Counted from the stretch's first letter, positions 52,322 to 62,190 are shown. The stretch is DNA of 64,000 bases from Variovorax sp. Root318D1 (GCF_001424835.1 NZ_LMCQ01000012.1:1755-65754), one strand, 5' to 3'. The notes: generated by a model not told the origin, from the sequence alone. Numbers and translations are program-made.

Positions 52322-53713
52322 ATGGCCAAGGAAAAAACACTATTTGTCTGCAGCGAATGCGGCGGCACCAGCCCCAAGTGGCTCGGCAAATGCCCGAGCT
52401 GCGGCGCCTGGAACACACTCATCGAGCAGGTCGCGGGCAACGGCAGCGGCCCGGCCAACAACCGCTTCGGCACGCAGTACGCCTCGCTCGCGGGAGCGTC
52501 CGAACTCGCCACGCTGTCGGAAATAGAAGCAACCGACATCGAGCGCACGCCCACCGGCCTGGAAGAACTCGACCGCGTGCTGGGCGGCGGTATCGTGTCC
52601 GGCGGCGTCACGCTCATTGGTGGCGATCCGGGCATCGGCAAGTCGACCTTGCTCTTGCAGGCGGTCGACGCGCTGCAGCGCGCGGGGCAGAACGCGCTCT
52701 ACGTCACCGGCGAGGAAAGCGGCGCGCAGGTGGCGCTGCGCTCGCGGCGGCTCGGCCTCGACCATTCGCAGGTGCAGGTGCTGGCCGAGATCCAGCTCGA
52801 GAAGATCATCGCCACGCTCGACGCCACGCGTCCGGCCATCGCGGTGATCGATTCGATTCAGACGGTGTACTCCGACCAGCTCACCTCCGCACCGGGCTCC
52901 GTTGCGCAGGTGCGCGAATGCGCGGCGCACCTCACGCGCTTTGCCAAGACCAGCGGCACGGCCGTGGTGCTGGTGGGCCACGTCACCAAGGAGGGCGCGC
53001 TCGCGGGGCCACGCGTGCTCGAGCACATGGTCGACACGGTGCTGTACTTCGAAGGCGACACGCATTCGAGCTTTCGCCTCGTGCGTGCCATCAAGAACCG
53101 CTTTGGCGCCGTGAACGAGATCGGCGTGTTCGCCATGACCGAGCGCGGCCTGAAAGGCGTGGCCAACCCGAGCGCGATCTTCCTGAGCCAGCATGCCGAG
53201 CCGGTGCCCGGCAGCGTGGTGCTGGTCACGCTCGAGGGCACGCGGCCGATGCTGGTGGAAATCCAGGCGCTGGTCGACAACGGCGGCCCGAGCCCGCGCC
53301 GCCTTTCGGTGGGCCTGGACCGCGACCGCCTCGCCATGCTGCTGGCCGTGCTGCATCGCCATGCGGGCGTGGCCTGCATGGACCAGGACGTGTTCGTCAA
53401 CGCGGTGGGCGGCGTGCGCATCAGCGAGCCCGCGGCCGACCTGGCCGTGATGCTGGCCATCACCTCCAGCCTGCGCGGCAAGCCGCTGCCCAAGGGCTTC
53501 ATCGCTTTCGGCGAAGTGGGCCTGGCGGGTGAAGTGCGTCCGGCGCCGCGCGGCCAGGAGCGCCTGCGCGAAGCCGCCAAGCTGGGCTTCAGCGTGGCCG
53601 TGGTGCCCAAGGCCAATGCGCCGCGAAAGGGATCGAAAGAGATCGAGGGCCTGTCGATCCACGCCGTCGACCGCATCGAAGAGGCGATGGACGTGGTCCG
53701 CCGCCTCGATTGA
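52322..53713 (+). CDS. radA: DNA repair protein RadA
   Basis: 463 residues, normal length. N-terminal zinc finger with Cys 10, 13, 24 and 27 (CSECGGTSPKWLGKCPSC), RecA-like core with Walker A GDPGIGKSTLLLQ, the RadA motif KNRFGAVNE and a C-terminal Lon-like domain (LPKGFIAFGEVGLAGEVRP). It is a helicase-like recombination and branch-migration factor. Confidence 0.97.
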   Translation: MAKEKTLFVCSECGGTSPKWLGKCPSCGAWNTLIEQVAGNGSGPANNRFGTQYASLAGASELATLSEIEATDIERTPTGLEELDRVLGGGIVSGGVTLIGGDPGIGKSTLLLQAVDALQRAGQNALYVTGEESGAQVALRSRRLGLDHSQVQVLAEIQLEKIIATLDATRPAIAVIDSIQTVYSDQLTSAPGSVAQVRECAAHLTRFAKTSGTAVVLVGHVTKEGALAGPRVLEHMVDTVLYFEGDTHSSFRLVRAIKNRFGAVNEIGVFAMTERGLKGVANPSAIFLSQHAEPVPGSVVLVTLEGTRPMLVEIQALVDNGGPSPRRLSVGLDRDRLAMLLAVLHRHAGVACMDQDVFVNAVGGVRISEPAADLAVMLAITSSLRGKPLPKGFIAFGEVGLAGEVRPAPRGQERLREAAKLGFSVAVVPKANAPRKGSKEIEGLSIHAVDRIEEAMDVVRRLD

Positions 53714-53725
53714 ATTCACTGGAGG

Positions 53726-53759
53726 AAAAAATGCCCGGCGCACCACAGGCGCGCCGGGC
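53726..53759 (-). terminator. Intrinsic terminator for the lipoprotein gene
   Basis: A 9-bp perfect stem GCCCGGCGC/GCGCCGGGC (53733-53741 and 53751-53759) with a 9-base loop. On the minus strand it is followed by AT6. It ends the leftward lipoprotein transcript and may also slow radA read-through. Confidence 0.8.
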
Positions 53760-53767
53760 CACCCTCC

Positions 53768-54223
53768 CTACCCCCCGATGTGCATCGTGAACGCCGGTCC
53801 GCCGTTGAGCACGCATTGGCCGCTGCCCAACGTGGCCGAGTTCATCGTGTACTGGCAACTCAGGTTGCCGCCGCGATTGCCGCTGGCGTTCGCCAGGCCG
53901 GCACCTCGCGAGCCGGCAACCCGGGTCGCCTCTCCCTGGAACTGCTCCCCACCGATGTGCGCATTGAAATGGCCGCGGCCGTTCATGTCGTTGGTCACCG
54001 TGCCTGCGACGGTTCCGTAGCGCGCCGCTTCGGCGTTCGACGGATACAGCCGCGCACTGAAGCTCTGCGCCACCGGACCCGGTGCAACGGCGTAAGCCTG
54101 CGAAGGCGGCGCCGCGGGTGCGGGTTGCCCGAGTGGCACCACGTAGCAACCGCTGAGGACGGCGGCCGTGAGCGTGGCGGCGAGGGTGAGACGAACGAAT
54201 GTGACAGAGCGCGGAATATTCAT
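53768..54223 (-). CDS. Putative lipoprotein of unknown function
   Basis: 151 residues from ATG 54223. Signal peptide with lipobox LSGC (Cys ~26). The mature protein begins Pro/Ala-rich and continues as a small beta-rich domain (YGTVAGTVTNDMNGRGHFNAHI, GGNLSCQYTMNSATLGSGQC) with a Cys pair. I do not recognise a characterised family; envelope location is inferred from the lipobox. Confidence 0.8.
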   Translation of the reverse strand: MNIPRSVTFVRLTLAATLTAAVLSGCYVVPLGQPAPAAPPSQAYAVAPGPVAQSFSARLYPSNAEAARYGTVAGTVTNDMNGRGHFNAHIGGEQFQGEATRVAGSRGAGLANASGNRGGNLSCQYTMNSATLGSGQCVLNGGPAFTMHIGG

Positions 54224-54450
54224 ACACTTTTCAGTGGCCCGGGCAGATGCCCGTGCGGTGAAATGTGCCGGCTCGCGCCACCGCGCCACCTGCTTTTCGC
54301 GATGAGTACCGCCCCGCGCGCCCGGCGGTAGCCATGGCCGCTACTGCCGCCTGTCTTGCCAGTGCGGCAAGAAAAGCGCCTCCGATCCACATGCGAACTT
54401 TTGAATGACGCCAGGAAGGTGAGGAGCACCGGGCGGCGACAATGCGCCCC

Positions 54451-54870
54451 ATGAATTTTCAGAAACTGCTGGTGCCCGTGGGCGGCATCGTCCTTCTCGG
54501 GCTTGCATGGCGCAGCTACGGCTGGGCCGGAGTGGCGCTGACCGGCGGCGCGATCGTGATGTTTTTGCTGCTGCACTTCAACCGCGCGATGCAGGTGCTC
54601 AAGCGGGCCGCCGACCGACCGGTGGGCTATGTCGCAAGCGCGGTGATGCTGAACGCCAGGCTCAAGAAAGGCGTGACGCTGATGCACGTCATCGCGATGA
54701 CGCGCGCGCTTGGCGAACTGCGTTCGCCCAAGGACGAGCAGCCCGAGCTCTACCGCTGGACCGACACGGGCGGCTCGTATGTCGACGCCGTGTTCAACGG
54801 CGGCAAGCTGCAGAGCTGGACGCTGACGCGGCCCGAGGCTCCGCCCGAAGAAGAAACGCCGGCGAGCTGA
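54451..54870 (+). CDS. Small membrane protein of unknown function
   Basis: 139 residues from ATG 54451; ATG 54442 is an alternative. Two hydrophobic segments near the N-terminus (VPVGGIVLLGLAWRSYGW and VALTGGAIVMFLLLHF), then a basic soluble part (MQVLKRAADRPVGYVASAVML, HVIAMTRALGEL, LYRWTDTGGSYVDAVF) and an acidic tail. I do not recognise a characterised family. It stands alone between the divergent lipoprotein gene and the convergent rdgC. Confidence 0.78.
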   Translation: MNFQKLLVPVGGIVLLGLAWRSYGWAGVALTGGAIVMFLLLHFNRAMQVLKRAADRPVGYVASAVMLNARLKKGVTLMHVIAMTRALGELRSPKDEQPELYRWTDTGGSYVDAVFNGGKLQSWTLTRPEAPPEEETPAS

Positions 54871-54902
54871 TCAGGCAAGCCGGGCGGGGCGCCGTCCTTC
54901 CT

Positions 54903-55913
54903 TCAGAACGGTGCGTCTTCTTCTTCCTCGACGGCGTCGGCCGGCGTCGAGGTGGTGGGCGCCGCAGCAGGCACTGCCTCCGGTTTCGCGCTCTCATCCT
55001 TCGGGGCGCCCGAGAATGCCGCTTCGCCGCCCAGCGCGTCGAGCAGCGCCGGCACCAGTTGGCCGAGTTCGCCGGTGGCAATGGCCACGTCGGCATCGAA
55101 GTTGTCTTCCTTCTTGCCGCCCGAGGCACCGTCGCCCGTGCCTTCGAGGAACACGATCTTGCGGATCAGCATGCCGTGCGTCAGCTCGAAAGACACGCGG
55201 TCGTCCCAGGTGAGCGCCAGGCGCGTCGGTCGCTTGCCATCGGTGATGTGCTTTTGCACTTCCTCGATGTCGAGCGGGTGTTTGGCGTAGCGCACCACGG
55301 CTTTCGAATCGTCCGAGGCCTTGAGTTCGCACTCGCGGTCGATGGTGAAGCCGGCCGGCGGCTCCTGCGTGAGCAGCCAGTTGGCCATGGCGGCGGCCGG
55401 CTCGATCTGCGTGTTGATGAGGGCCACGGCAAAACCGTCGAGCGACTTCACGAGACTGGTCACCACTTCGTCGGCGCGCGCGGCATTGGCGCTGTTGATC
55501 ACCAGGCGGCGCTCGGCCTGGTCGATCCACACGGCCACGCGGGCGCTGCGCGTGAAGGCCATTGGCAGCAGCTCGAGCGTGATGTCTTCCTTGAGCTCCT
55601 TCTTTTCCTTCTTGCCGGGCTTGCGGCCGGTGGTGGCCTCGATTTGCGCGCAGCGCTCGTCGAGCTTGCGGCGCACCACGGAGCCGGGCACCGCCTTGCT
55701 CTCGATCATGTATTCGACCAGCCACTGGCCGCCGATGGACTCGGCCAGCGGGCCGTTGGCCTCGCCGCGGGGCTCGACCCAGCCGGCGGACTTTTCCTGC
55801 GAGGGGCCGCAGGGCTCGAAGCGCTGCTTGCCGAGACCTTCTTCCACCTCGGTCAATGTTTGGGACCAGGCAGGTTCGATGCGATAGACGATGACGTTCT
55901 TGAATACGGACAC
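54903..55913 (-). CDS. rdgC: Recombination-associated protein RdgC
   Basis: 336 residues from GTG 55913, whose product begins SVFKNVIVYRIE as in the RdgC family; there is a purine-rich AAAAAGGG upstream. Conserved stretches include SIGGQWLVEYMIESKAVPGSV, TLELLPMAFTRSARVAVWID and CELKASDDSKAVVRY. RdgC is a ring-shaped DNA-binding protein that limits RecA action. The acidic C-terminal tail is normal. Divergent from ilvE. Confidence 0.94.
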   Translation of the reverse strand: MSVFKNVIVYRIEPAWSQTLTEVEEGLGKQRFEPCGPSQEKSAGWVEPRGEANGPLAESIGGQWLVEYMIESKAVPGSVVRRKLDERCAQIEATTGRKPGKKEKKELKEDITLELLPMAFTRSARVAVWIDQAERRLVINSANAARADEVVTSLVKSLDGFAVALINTQIEPAAAMANWLLTQEPPAGFTIDRECELKASDDSKAVVRYAKHPLDIEEVQKHITDGKRPTRLALTWDDRVSFELTHGMLIRKIVFLEGTGDGASGGKKEDNFDADVAIATGELGQLVPALLDALGGEAAFSGAPKDESAKPEAVPAAAPTTSTPADAVEEEEDAPF

Positions 55914-56052
55914 GGAAACCCTTTTTCCACTGGTTTGGACAACCGGCCATTGTCGGGCACCCCGTTCCGGGGCCGGCCGTAAAATCGCAAGCTTTTGCGA
56001 CTTCCTCTCCGTCGCACCCCCCACACCGCTTCCCAAACAAAGGAATCAGGAA

Positions 56053-57006
56053 ATGAGCTCGATCCCCCCCTCGCTGGACGACCGTGACGGCAAGATCTGG
56101 ATGGACGGCGAACTCGTGGACTGGCGCGACGCCAAGATCCACGTGCTGAGCCACACGCTGCACTACGGCTGCGGCGCCTTCGAGGGCGTGCGCGCCTACA
56201 AGACGGCCGATGGCGGCACGTCCATCTTCCGCCTGGCCGAGCACACCGAGCGCCTGTTCAACAGCGCCAAGATCCTGCGCATGAAGATCCCCTTCACGCC
56301 AGAACAGCTGAACGAAGCCCAGAAGCAGGTCGTGCGCGAGAACAAGCTCGAAAGCTGCTACCTGCGCCCGCTGATCTGGATCGGCTCCGAAAAGCTCGGC
56401 GTGAGCCCCAAGGGCAACCGGATCCACGCCATGGTCGCGGCCTGGTCCTGGGGCGCCTACCTGGGCGAAGAGGGCATGCGGCGCGGCATCCGCGTGAAGA
56501 CTTCCAGCTACACCCGCCACCACGTCAACATCACGATGACGCAGGCCAAGTCGGTGAGCAACTACACCAACTCCATCCTCGCCAACATGGAAGCGCTGGA
56601 CGACGGCTACGACGAAGCACTGCTGCTCGACGCGAGCGGCTTCGTCTCCGAAGGCGCGGGCGAGAACATCTTCGTGGTCAAGGGCGGCGTGGTCTACACG
56701 CCCGACCTGTCGGCCGGCGCGCTCAACGGCATCACGCGCAACACCATCCTGCACGTGTGCAAGGACCTCGGCATCGAACTCGTGCAAAAGCGCATCACGC
56801 GCGACGAGGTCTACATCTCCGACGAAGCCTTCTTCACCGGCACCGCCGCCGAAGTGACGCCCATCCGCGAACTCGACCGCATCGAGATCGGCAACCGCGG
56901 CGACGGCGGCTCGCGCGGCCCGATCACCGAGAAGATCCAGGCGGCCTTCTTCGACATCGTGAATGGCAAGAATCCCAAGTACGCCCATTGGCTCACGAAA
57001 GTCTGA
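56053..57006 (+). CDS. ilvE: Branched-chain amino acid aminotransferase
   Basis: 317 residues. PLP lysine near residue 166 (TMTQAKSVSNYTNSIL), with FEGVRAYKT, SEGAGENIFVV and FFTGTAAEVTPIREL conserved. It makes Val, Leu and Ile from their keto acids with glutamate. A zinc-finger gene follows after 8 bp and is likely co-transcribed. RBS region AGGAATCAGGAA. Confidence 0.96.
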   Translation: MSSIPPSLDDRDGKIWMDGELVDWRDAKIHVLSHTLHYGCGAFEGVRAYKTADGGTSIFRLAEHTERLFNSAKILRMKIPFTPEQLNEAQKQVVRENKLESCYLRPLIWIGSEKLGVSPKGNRIHAMVAAWSWGAYLGEEGMRRGIRVKTSSYTRHHVNITMTQAKSVSNYTNSILANMEALDDGYDEALLLDASGFVSEGAGENIFVVKGGVVYTPDLSAGALNGITRNTILHVCKDLGIELVQKRITRDEVYISDEAFFTGTAAEVTPIRELDRIEIGNRGDGGSRGPITEKIQAAFFDIVNGKNPKYAHWLTKV

Positions 57007-57014
57007 GAAAACCC

Positions 57015-57224
57015 ATGCCTACCAACGCAGTCGTCGAACTCCTGGCCAAGGATCTGAACCATCAGGGCGGCGTGTTCTGCCCCAGCCCCAAGGCGGACAT
57101 GAAGCTCTGGGACACCCACCCCAAGGTCTACCTGGACGTGGCGCGCACCGGCGAAGCCAAGTGCCCGTACTGCGGCACTGTCTATCGCCTGAAGGCGGGC
57201 GAGACGGTGTCGTCCCGGCACTGA
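57015..57224 (+). CDS. Zinc-finger protein (zf-CHCC family)
   Basis: 69 residues. Small protein with Cys in GVFCPSP, His in THPKVYL and a C-x2-C pair in AKCPYCGTVYRL, the zf-CHCC pattern related to mitochondrial complex I subunit NDUFS6. Role in bacteria unclear. Linked to ilvE. Confidence 0.88.
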   Translation: MPTNAVVELLAKDLNHQGGVFCPSPKADMKLWDTHPKVYLDVARTGEAKCPYCGTVYRLKAGETVSSRH

Positions 57225-57240
57225 CTCCGACGGGCTGCTG

Positions 57241-58497
57241 CTAGCTGGCGGCGGCCATATCGGGCGCCGCGGCGATACGGCGCCCCGGCCACAAATCGCG
57301 CCAGGGTTGGGCGCTCCGGGGTTCCTGCGCAAGCCGCAGGTACACCATCGCAATCCACAGCAGCGCCAGGCCGATCTGCGCGTCGCGCATCGCCGAGTTC
57401 ACGCTCGACGCGATCAGCGCGATCAGCGTGGCGGCGAGCGCGTAGCGGCCCGCAATATCGGGCCGTTTCCACGCCTGCCAGACGGCGCCGGCCATGATGA
57501 CCAGCAGGCTCAATAAGGCCGGCAGGCCTCCCTGCGCGCCGACCCACAAAAAGTCGTTGTGCGGCATGTTCGAATCGGCGAAGAGCACCGGGCCGCGCTT
57601 GTGCCACTGGTCGGTCCAGCCGCCGATGCCCCAGCCGGTGAGCGGCCGGTCGGCGATCATGAGGCCGGTGTCTCGGTACATGTAGTAGCGAATGACCCAA
57701 CTGCCTTTGAAGATCTCGCCGGCTTGCGCCTTCTCGATTTCCTCCACGCCGGTCTCGACCTTGTGCTGCAGCTGCGGCAACTGATAGAGCCCGGCCGCCA
57801 GCACCACGGCACCCAGCACCAGCGCGCTCACCAGCATCTTCAGGTGACTGCGCCATTGGTGGATGCACACGGCCGGAATCACCAGCATCAGCGCGAGCAC
57901 CGACGTGCGCGAGGTCAGCGGCAGCGCAACCACCAGCCCCAGCCCGAGCACCAGCACGAAGGCGGGGACAGCGCGCAGCGGCCTGTGTGCTGCGATCTGC
58001 GCAATGCCCCATACGGCAGCCGTGGACGCCACCACGCTGAAGAGCAGCGCGTTGCTGATCGACTTGTTGCCCACTTCCATGACCACCGCGCGCAACGGCG
58101 ACCAGATCGGAAAGCCGAAGGCGTAATACGCCACGATCAAGAGGACGTTCAGCGCCGCGATCAGCAGGAAGCCGCGCAGCGCCCATATCGCTTCCTCGCG
58201 CGTGAGCGCCATCGCCATCAAGATGGTGAGGCCGATGCGCAGCCCGTGGAACAGGTTCGAGCTGGTCTCGGGGTAGTGCGGGCCAATGGCCAGCACGATG
58301 AAGGTCCACGCCAGGTACGCCACCATCGGCCACCACAGCGGGTTGGCACGCAGCCGCGCGAAGCGTTCGCGATAGCCGCCGGCCAGCCCCATGGTGGCGA
58401 GCAGCAGCAGCGCCGCAAGGTAGGTGACGCCGACGGGCATGAACACCACCAGCCCCCAGAACATGGCCGCGGGCCTGACGATGTGCGATCTCTGCAT
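57241..58497 (-). CDS. O-antigen ligase-like membrane protein (WaaL family)
   Basis: 418 residues, ~11-12 TM helices with a large periplasmic loop. The Wzy/WaaL-type segment DSNMPHNDFLWVGAQGG has the conserved His and the loop also holds LTGWGIGGWTDQW. Such enzymes join O-antigen to lipid A-core or polymerise O units. No other LPS genes are adjacent, so the exact acceptor is unknown. Confidence 0.85.
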   Translation of the reverse strand: MQRSHIVRPAAMFWGLVVFMPVGVTYLAALLLLATMGLAGGYRERFARLRANPLWWPMVAYLAWTFIVLAIGPHYPETSSNLFHGLRIGLTILMAMALTREEAIWALRGFLLIAALNVLLIVAYYAFGFPIWSPLRAVVMEVGNKSISNALLFSVVASTAAVWGIAQIAAHRPLRAVPAFVLVLGLGLVVALPLTSRTSVLALMLVIPAVCIHQWRSHLKMLVSALVLGAVVLAAGLYQLPQLQHKVETGVEEIEKAQAGEIFKGSWVIRYYMYRDTGLMIADRPLTGWGIGGWTDQWHKRGPVLFADSNMPHNDFLWVGAQGGLPALLSLLVIMAGAVWQAWKRPDIAGRYALAATLIALIASSVNSAMRDAQIGLALLWIAMVYLRLAQEPRSAQPWRDLWPGRRIAAAPDMAAAS

Positions 58498-58556
58498 AGG
58501 GGCGGGATTTTAGGCGGGGCCCTCGGGCCCAACCTGACTGCGCGCCCGCCGGCTGG

Positions 58557-59753
58557 TCAGATGGCGCCGCTTGCCGCCGGCAGTCGGATGACGAAGCTCG
58601 CGCCGCCGCCCGGGCGCTCCTCGCAGCGCACGCTGCCGCCGTGGCGCTCGGCGATCGACTTCACCAGCGCCAGCCCGAGGCCGACGCCGCCGTTGCGCTC
58701 GCTGGCGCCGGGGAGCCGATAGAAGGGTTCGAAGATGCGCTCGCGCAGGGCCGCCGGCACACCCGGGCCTCGGTCGTTCACGCGCACGATCGCAAAGCCG
58801 TTGGCGCTGCCGAGCTCGACCGAGATTTCGCCCGCGCCATAGCGGCGGGCGTTCTCCAGCAGATTGCGGATCGCGCGGCGCAGCAGGCGCGAAACGCCGG
58901 GCACCGTGAGCTTGGCGTTGTCGGTGCCTTCCACCAGGTCGAGTTCGGCATTCACCTGCGAACACTCCTCGGCCGCGAGGCCGGTGAGGTCGACCGCCTC
59001 GATGGTGCCCATGTCGGCCTCGCTCGCATCGAGCCGGCTGGCCAGCAGGATTTCGTCGATGAGCTGGTCCAGCTCGCCGATGTTGCGCGATATCTCGTCG
59101 CGCGCGGCGGGGCTCGGGCGCTCGCCCATCAGCTCCAGCCCCATGCGGATGCGGGTGAGCGGCGAGCGCAGCTCGTGAGACGCATTGGCCAGCAGCGATT
59201 TGTGCGAGCGCACCAGTTTTTCGATGCGTTCGGCCGATGCGTTGAAACGCTTGGAGAGATCAGCCACTTCGTCCTGCCCTTCTTCGGTCACGCGCACCGA
59301 GAGGTCGCCTTCGCCCCAGCGTTGCACGCCGCGTTGCAATGTTTCCAGCCGTTGGGTGAGTCGGCGCACGATGGGGTACACGCCCAGGGCCACGGCAATG
59401 CCCACGAGGGCGATCATCCAGCCGAGCCCGAAGGGGGTGCGCCAGGGCGCGAACCCGCCACCGGGCGGCCGGTCGCGCGGCGCCACGCGCAGCGTGATGG
59501 CCTTGCCGTCGGCTAGCGTCACGTCGAACTCCAGGCCCTGGCCCGGCACCCGCAGGGCCTTGCCGCTGCCGATGGTGCGGTCTTGCGCGTCGAGCACCAC
59601 CACGTTGCGCGGCACCGGTGCCAGCCGCTCGCGCTCGGCCTCGGCCGCCTCGCGCACGATCCAGTTGGCCATCAGCGTGAGGATGACGACGCCGCCCACC
59701 ACCGCGAGCCAGATGCGGACGTACAGGTGGCGTGAATACAGGTTGCGCAGCAT
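58557..59753 (-). CDS. Sensor histidine kinase
   Basis: 398 residues from ATG 59753. Two TM helices (~11-33 and ~110-132) around a short periplasmic domain, HAMP, H-box LLANASHELRSPLTRIRMG and the ATPase lobe (NLLENARRYG, DRGPGVP, GVGLGLALVKSIAERHGG). Partner of the response regulator 4 bp upstream. Signal unknown; the small periplasmic sensor suggests an envelope or ion cue. Confidence 0.93.
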   Translation of the reverse strand: MLRNLYSRHLYVRIWLAVVGGVVILTLMANWIVREAAEAERERLAPVPRNVVVLDAQDRTIGSGKALRVPGQGLEFDVTLADGKAITLRVAPRDRPPGGGFAPWRTPFGLGWMIALVGIAVALGVYPIVRRLTQRLETLQRGVQRWGEGDLSVRVTEEGQDEVADLSKRFNASAERIEKLVRSHKSLLANASHELRSPLTRIRMGLELMGERPSPAARDEISRNIGELDQLIDEILLASRLDASEADMGTIEAVDLTGLAAEECSQVNAELDLVEGTDNAKLTVPGVSRLLRRAIRNLLENARRYGAGEISVELGSANGFAIVRVNDRGPGVPAALRERIFEPFYRLPGASERNGGVGLGLALVKSIAERHGGSVRCEERPGGGASFVIRLPAASGAI

Positions 59754-59757
59754 CAAA

Positions 59758-60480
59758 TCAATCTTGCTGCTTGGCGAAGACGTAGCCCACGCCACGCACG
59801 GTGAGGATGCGCTTCGGGTTCTTGGCGTCGACCTCGATCGCCGCGCGGATGCGGCCCATGTGCACGTCGATCGAGCGGTCGAAGGCTTCGAGTTCGCGGC
59901 CGCGCACCGCTTCCATGATCTGGTCGCGCGTTAGCACCCGGCCCGCCCGCTCGGCCATGGCCACGAGGAGGTCGAACTGGTAGGAGGTGAGGTCGGCCAG
60001 CGCGCCGCCTACCGACACGGTGCGCGCGTTGCGGTCGATCTCGAGCGTGCCGAAGCGCATCACCGTGCTGGCTTCGGTGTCGGCGCTGTTCTCGCTGCGC
60101 CGGCGCAGCACCGCGCGGATGCGTGCCAGCAGCTCGCGCGGCTCGAAGGGCTTGGGCAGGTAGTCGTCGGCGCCGATCTCCAGGCCGATGATGCGGTCCA
60201 TCGGGTCGCCCTTGGCGGTGAGCATCAGCACCGACACCTTCGATGCGGGGGCGGGCAGCGACCGGATGCGGCGGCAGATTTCGAGGCCGTCGGTGTCCGG
60301 CAGCATCAGGTCGAGGATCACCAGGTCCGGCGCGTGCTGCTGCAGCAGCTCGAGGCCGCTGGCGCCGTCGCCGGCATGCGAGAAGAGGAATCCCGACTGC
60401 GTCAGGTATTCGCCCACCATGTGTGCCAGGCGGGCGTCGTCTTCGATCATCAGGAGTTGGGGGGTGCTCATGCGCTTCAT
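59758..60480 (-). CDS. OmpR-family response regulator
   Basis: 240 residues. GGAGG lies just before ATG 60480. Receiver domain with phosphoacceptor Asp ~57 (LVILDLMLPDTDG), acidic pair IEDD and Lys in DDYLPKPFEP. DNA-binding winged helix in the C-terminal half (LTSYQFDLLVAMAERAG, SIDVHMGRIRAAIE, ILTVRGVGYVF). Coupled to the kinase gene. Confidence 0.95.
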   Translation of the reverse strand: MKRMSTPQLLMIEDDARLAHMVGEYLTQSGFLFSHAGDGASGLELLQQHAPDLVILDLMLPDTDGLEICRRIRSLPAPASKVSVLMLTAKGDPMDRIIGLEIGADDYLPKPFEPRELLARIRAVLRRRSENSADTEASTVMRFGTLEIDRNARTVSVGGALADLTSYQFDLLVAMAERAGRVLTRDQIMEAVRGRELEAFDRSIDVHMGRIRAAIEVDAKNPKRILTVRGVGYVFAKQQD

Positions 60481-60546
60481 GGTCCTCCACGGGGGGCAAC
60501 GGGGCTTGAACGCTCCGTAAAGTTGGGTAAACCCGGCGTCCGGATG

Positions 60547-62184
60547 TCAACCCGGGGGTGCCGCGAAAAGTAAGGGACCGGCCGGCGCGTCGGCCGGCGG
60601 TATGGTCAAGTTTTCCTCGAGGATAGCGGGCAGGGTGCAGTCCGCCAGTGCCGCATTGTCCGCCCGCGCCCGCCCGAGGATTTCGCCCGCCAGCTGGCGC
60701 AGCTGGAATGTCGAGGCTCGGATGCGCGACTTGAACGCGGCAGCATCGAGCCGCGGGTCTTTCAGGCTGCGATTGAGTTCGGCGAACCACGGCATGGCCG
60801 CCTGGTCGAGCATGACCGGGATGTTGCGCTGCGGGCTGGCGGCGGACCATGCGCGCAGCAGCTGCTGCACCGCCAGGTTCAGGCGCTGGCAGTGCTGCAG
60901 CTCTTCCTTCAGGCTGCCCAGCAGCATCAGGTCGGTGAGCCGCTGCTGGAAGAAGATCTGCGAGAGCACGCCCCAGTAGTAGGCGTAGTCCCAGATCACC
61001 TTCACCGGCAGCACTTCGGGGTCGCCGAACAGCGGGTACTGGTCCTGGTAGAGCGCCAGCGTACTTTCGTAGAAGGAGTGGTAGATCTGGTCGTAGAGCT
61101 GCGCGCGCGCTTCGAGCGAGCGGCCCGCGCGGTCGTGCGCCACCAGGTCGGTGATGTAGGTGTTGCTGATCGCAATGAAGTCGCTGCCGGGCGAATAGAA
61201 GGGGTCGAGAAACAACCCCGCCTCGCCCGTCAACGCCCACCGCTGGCCCGAGAACACCTGCTTGCAGCCGTGCGAAAAGTGCTTGAGGAAGGCAAAGTCC
61301 TGCAGCAGGTGCCGCTTGCCGTCGAGCGCGTCGAAAAGCCGCGGCTGGTAGGTGGCAAACCACTGCATGGCTTTGTCGAAGGTGTCGATGGTGTCGAGCG
61401 GATGCAACTTCGGGTCGGCCACGATGCCCACCGAGTGCGAGCCCGAAGCCAGCGGAATCAGCCAGGCCCAGTAGCCGGCGCCCACCAGGTGGTTGGTCGA
61501 AAGCCAGCGCGCCTGGGGATCGCAGCGCCCGCGCCAGGCCGTGTCGTCGCTCCATTCGTCGATGGAAATGCGCTCGCCGATGCGAAACCACACGGCGTTC
61601 ACGCCGTGCGCGTTGGCCTCTGCGAGCCCGAGCTTGCGCTTGAGCAGGCTGGCGCGGCCGCAGGCATCGATCAGCCAGCGCGCCTCTGCGCTGTGGGTTT
61701 CGTCGCCGCGCGACCACTCCAGGCGGTGCGGCGCATCGGCGTCCTGGGCCAGATCGACGCGGCGCACCAGCGCGGCATCGTCGAAGCGCACGCCGCGCCG
61801 CACGGCCTCCTGGGCCAGGTAGTTCTCGAAGATGCCGCGGTCGATCTGGTAGCTGGGAACGGCCAGGTAGCGGCTGGCACCGATCTCGGTCACCTGGTCA
61901 ATGTCGCGCCGGCCTTCGCTGAAGAAGAAGCGGAAACCGAATTTGCGCAACTGCGCGCTGTCCATGTGGAGCTTGAGGCCGAGCACCGTGTCGAAGTAGT
62001 GCGCGCCGATCTCCACCGACGATTCGCCCACCTTGTGGGCCGCGTGCGGCACCGGATGGCTGCGCCGCTCCAGCACCAGCACGTCGATGTCTTCGAAGCG
62101 CTGCTTCAGCTGCAGGGCCAGGGTGAGCCCCGCGAGCCCGCCGCCCATGATCACTGCGTCATACCGTTGCGCAGTGCCGGTCAT
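60547..62184 (-). CDS. Flavin-dependent halogenase-like oxidoreductase of an aryl-polyene-type cluster
   Basis: 545 residues. FAD-binding GGGLAGLTLALQL at the N-terminus, then the substrate-entrance region AHKVGESSVEIGAHYF. The halogenase signature WxWxIP is present (WAWLIP), and a Lys lies where the halogenating lysine of tryptophan halogenases is expected (LRKFGFRFFF). The C-terminus is a helical extension. It follows two ketosynthases by 6 bp. FAD halogenase-like genes occur in pigment clusters such as those for xanthomonadin, a halogenated aryl polyene, so halogenation of the polyene head is plausible but not proven; a monooxygenase role is the alternative. Confidence 0.85.
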   Translation of the reverse strand: MTGTAQRYDAVIMGGGLAGLTLALQLKQRFEDIDVLVLERRSHPVPHAAHKVGESSVEIGAHYFDTVLGLKLHMDSAQLRKFGFRFFFSEGRRDIDQVTEIGASRYLAVPSYQIDRGIFENYLAQEAVRRGVRFDDAALVRRVDLAQDADAPHRLEWSRGDETHSAEARWLIDACGRASLLKRKLGLAEANAHGVNAVWFRIGERISIDEWSDDTAWRGRCDPQARWLSTNHLVGAGYWAWLIPLASGSHSVGIVADPKLHPLDTIDTFDKAMQWFATYQPRLFDALDGKRHLLQDFAFLKHFSHGCKQVFSGQRWALTGEAGLFLDPFYSPGSDFIAISNTYITDLVAHDRAGRSLEARAQLYDQIYHSFYESTLALYQDQYPLFGDPEVLPVKVIWDYAYYWGVLSQIFFQQRLTDLMLLGSLKEELQHCQRLNLAVQQLLRAWSAASPQRNIPVMLDQAAMPWFAELNRSLKDPRLDAAAFKSRIRASTFQLRQLAGEILGRARADNAALADCTLPAILEENLTIPPADAPAGPLLFAAPPG

Positions 62185-62190
62185 GGAGCT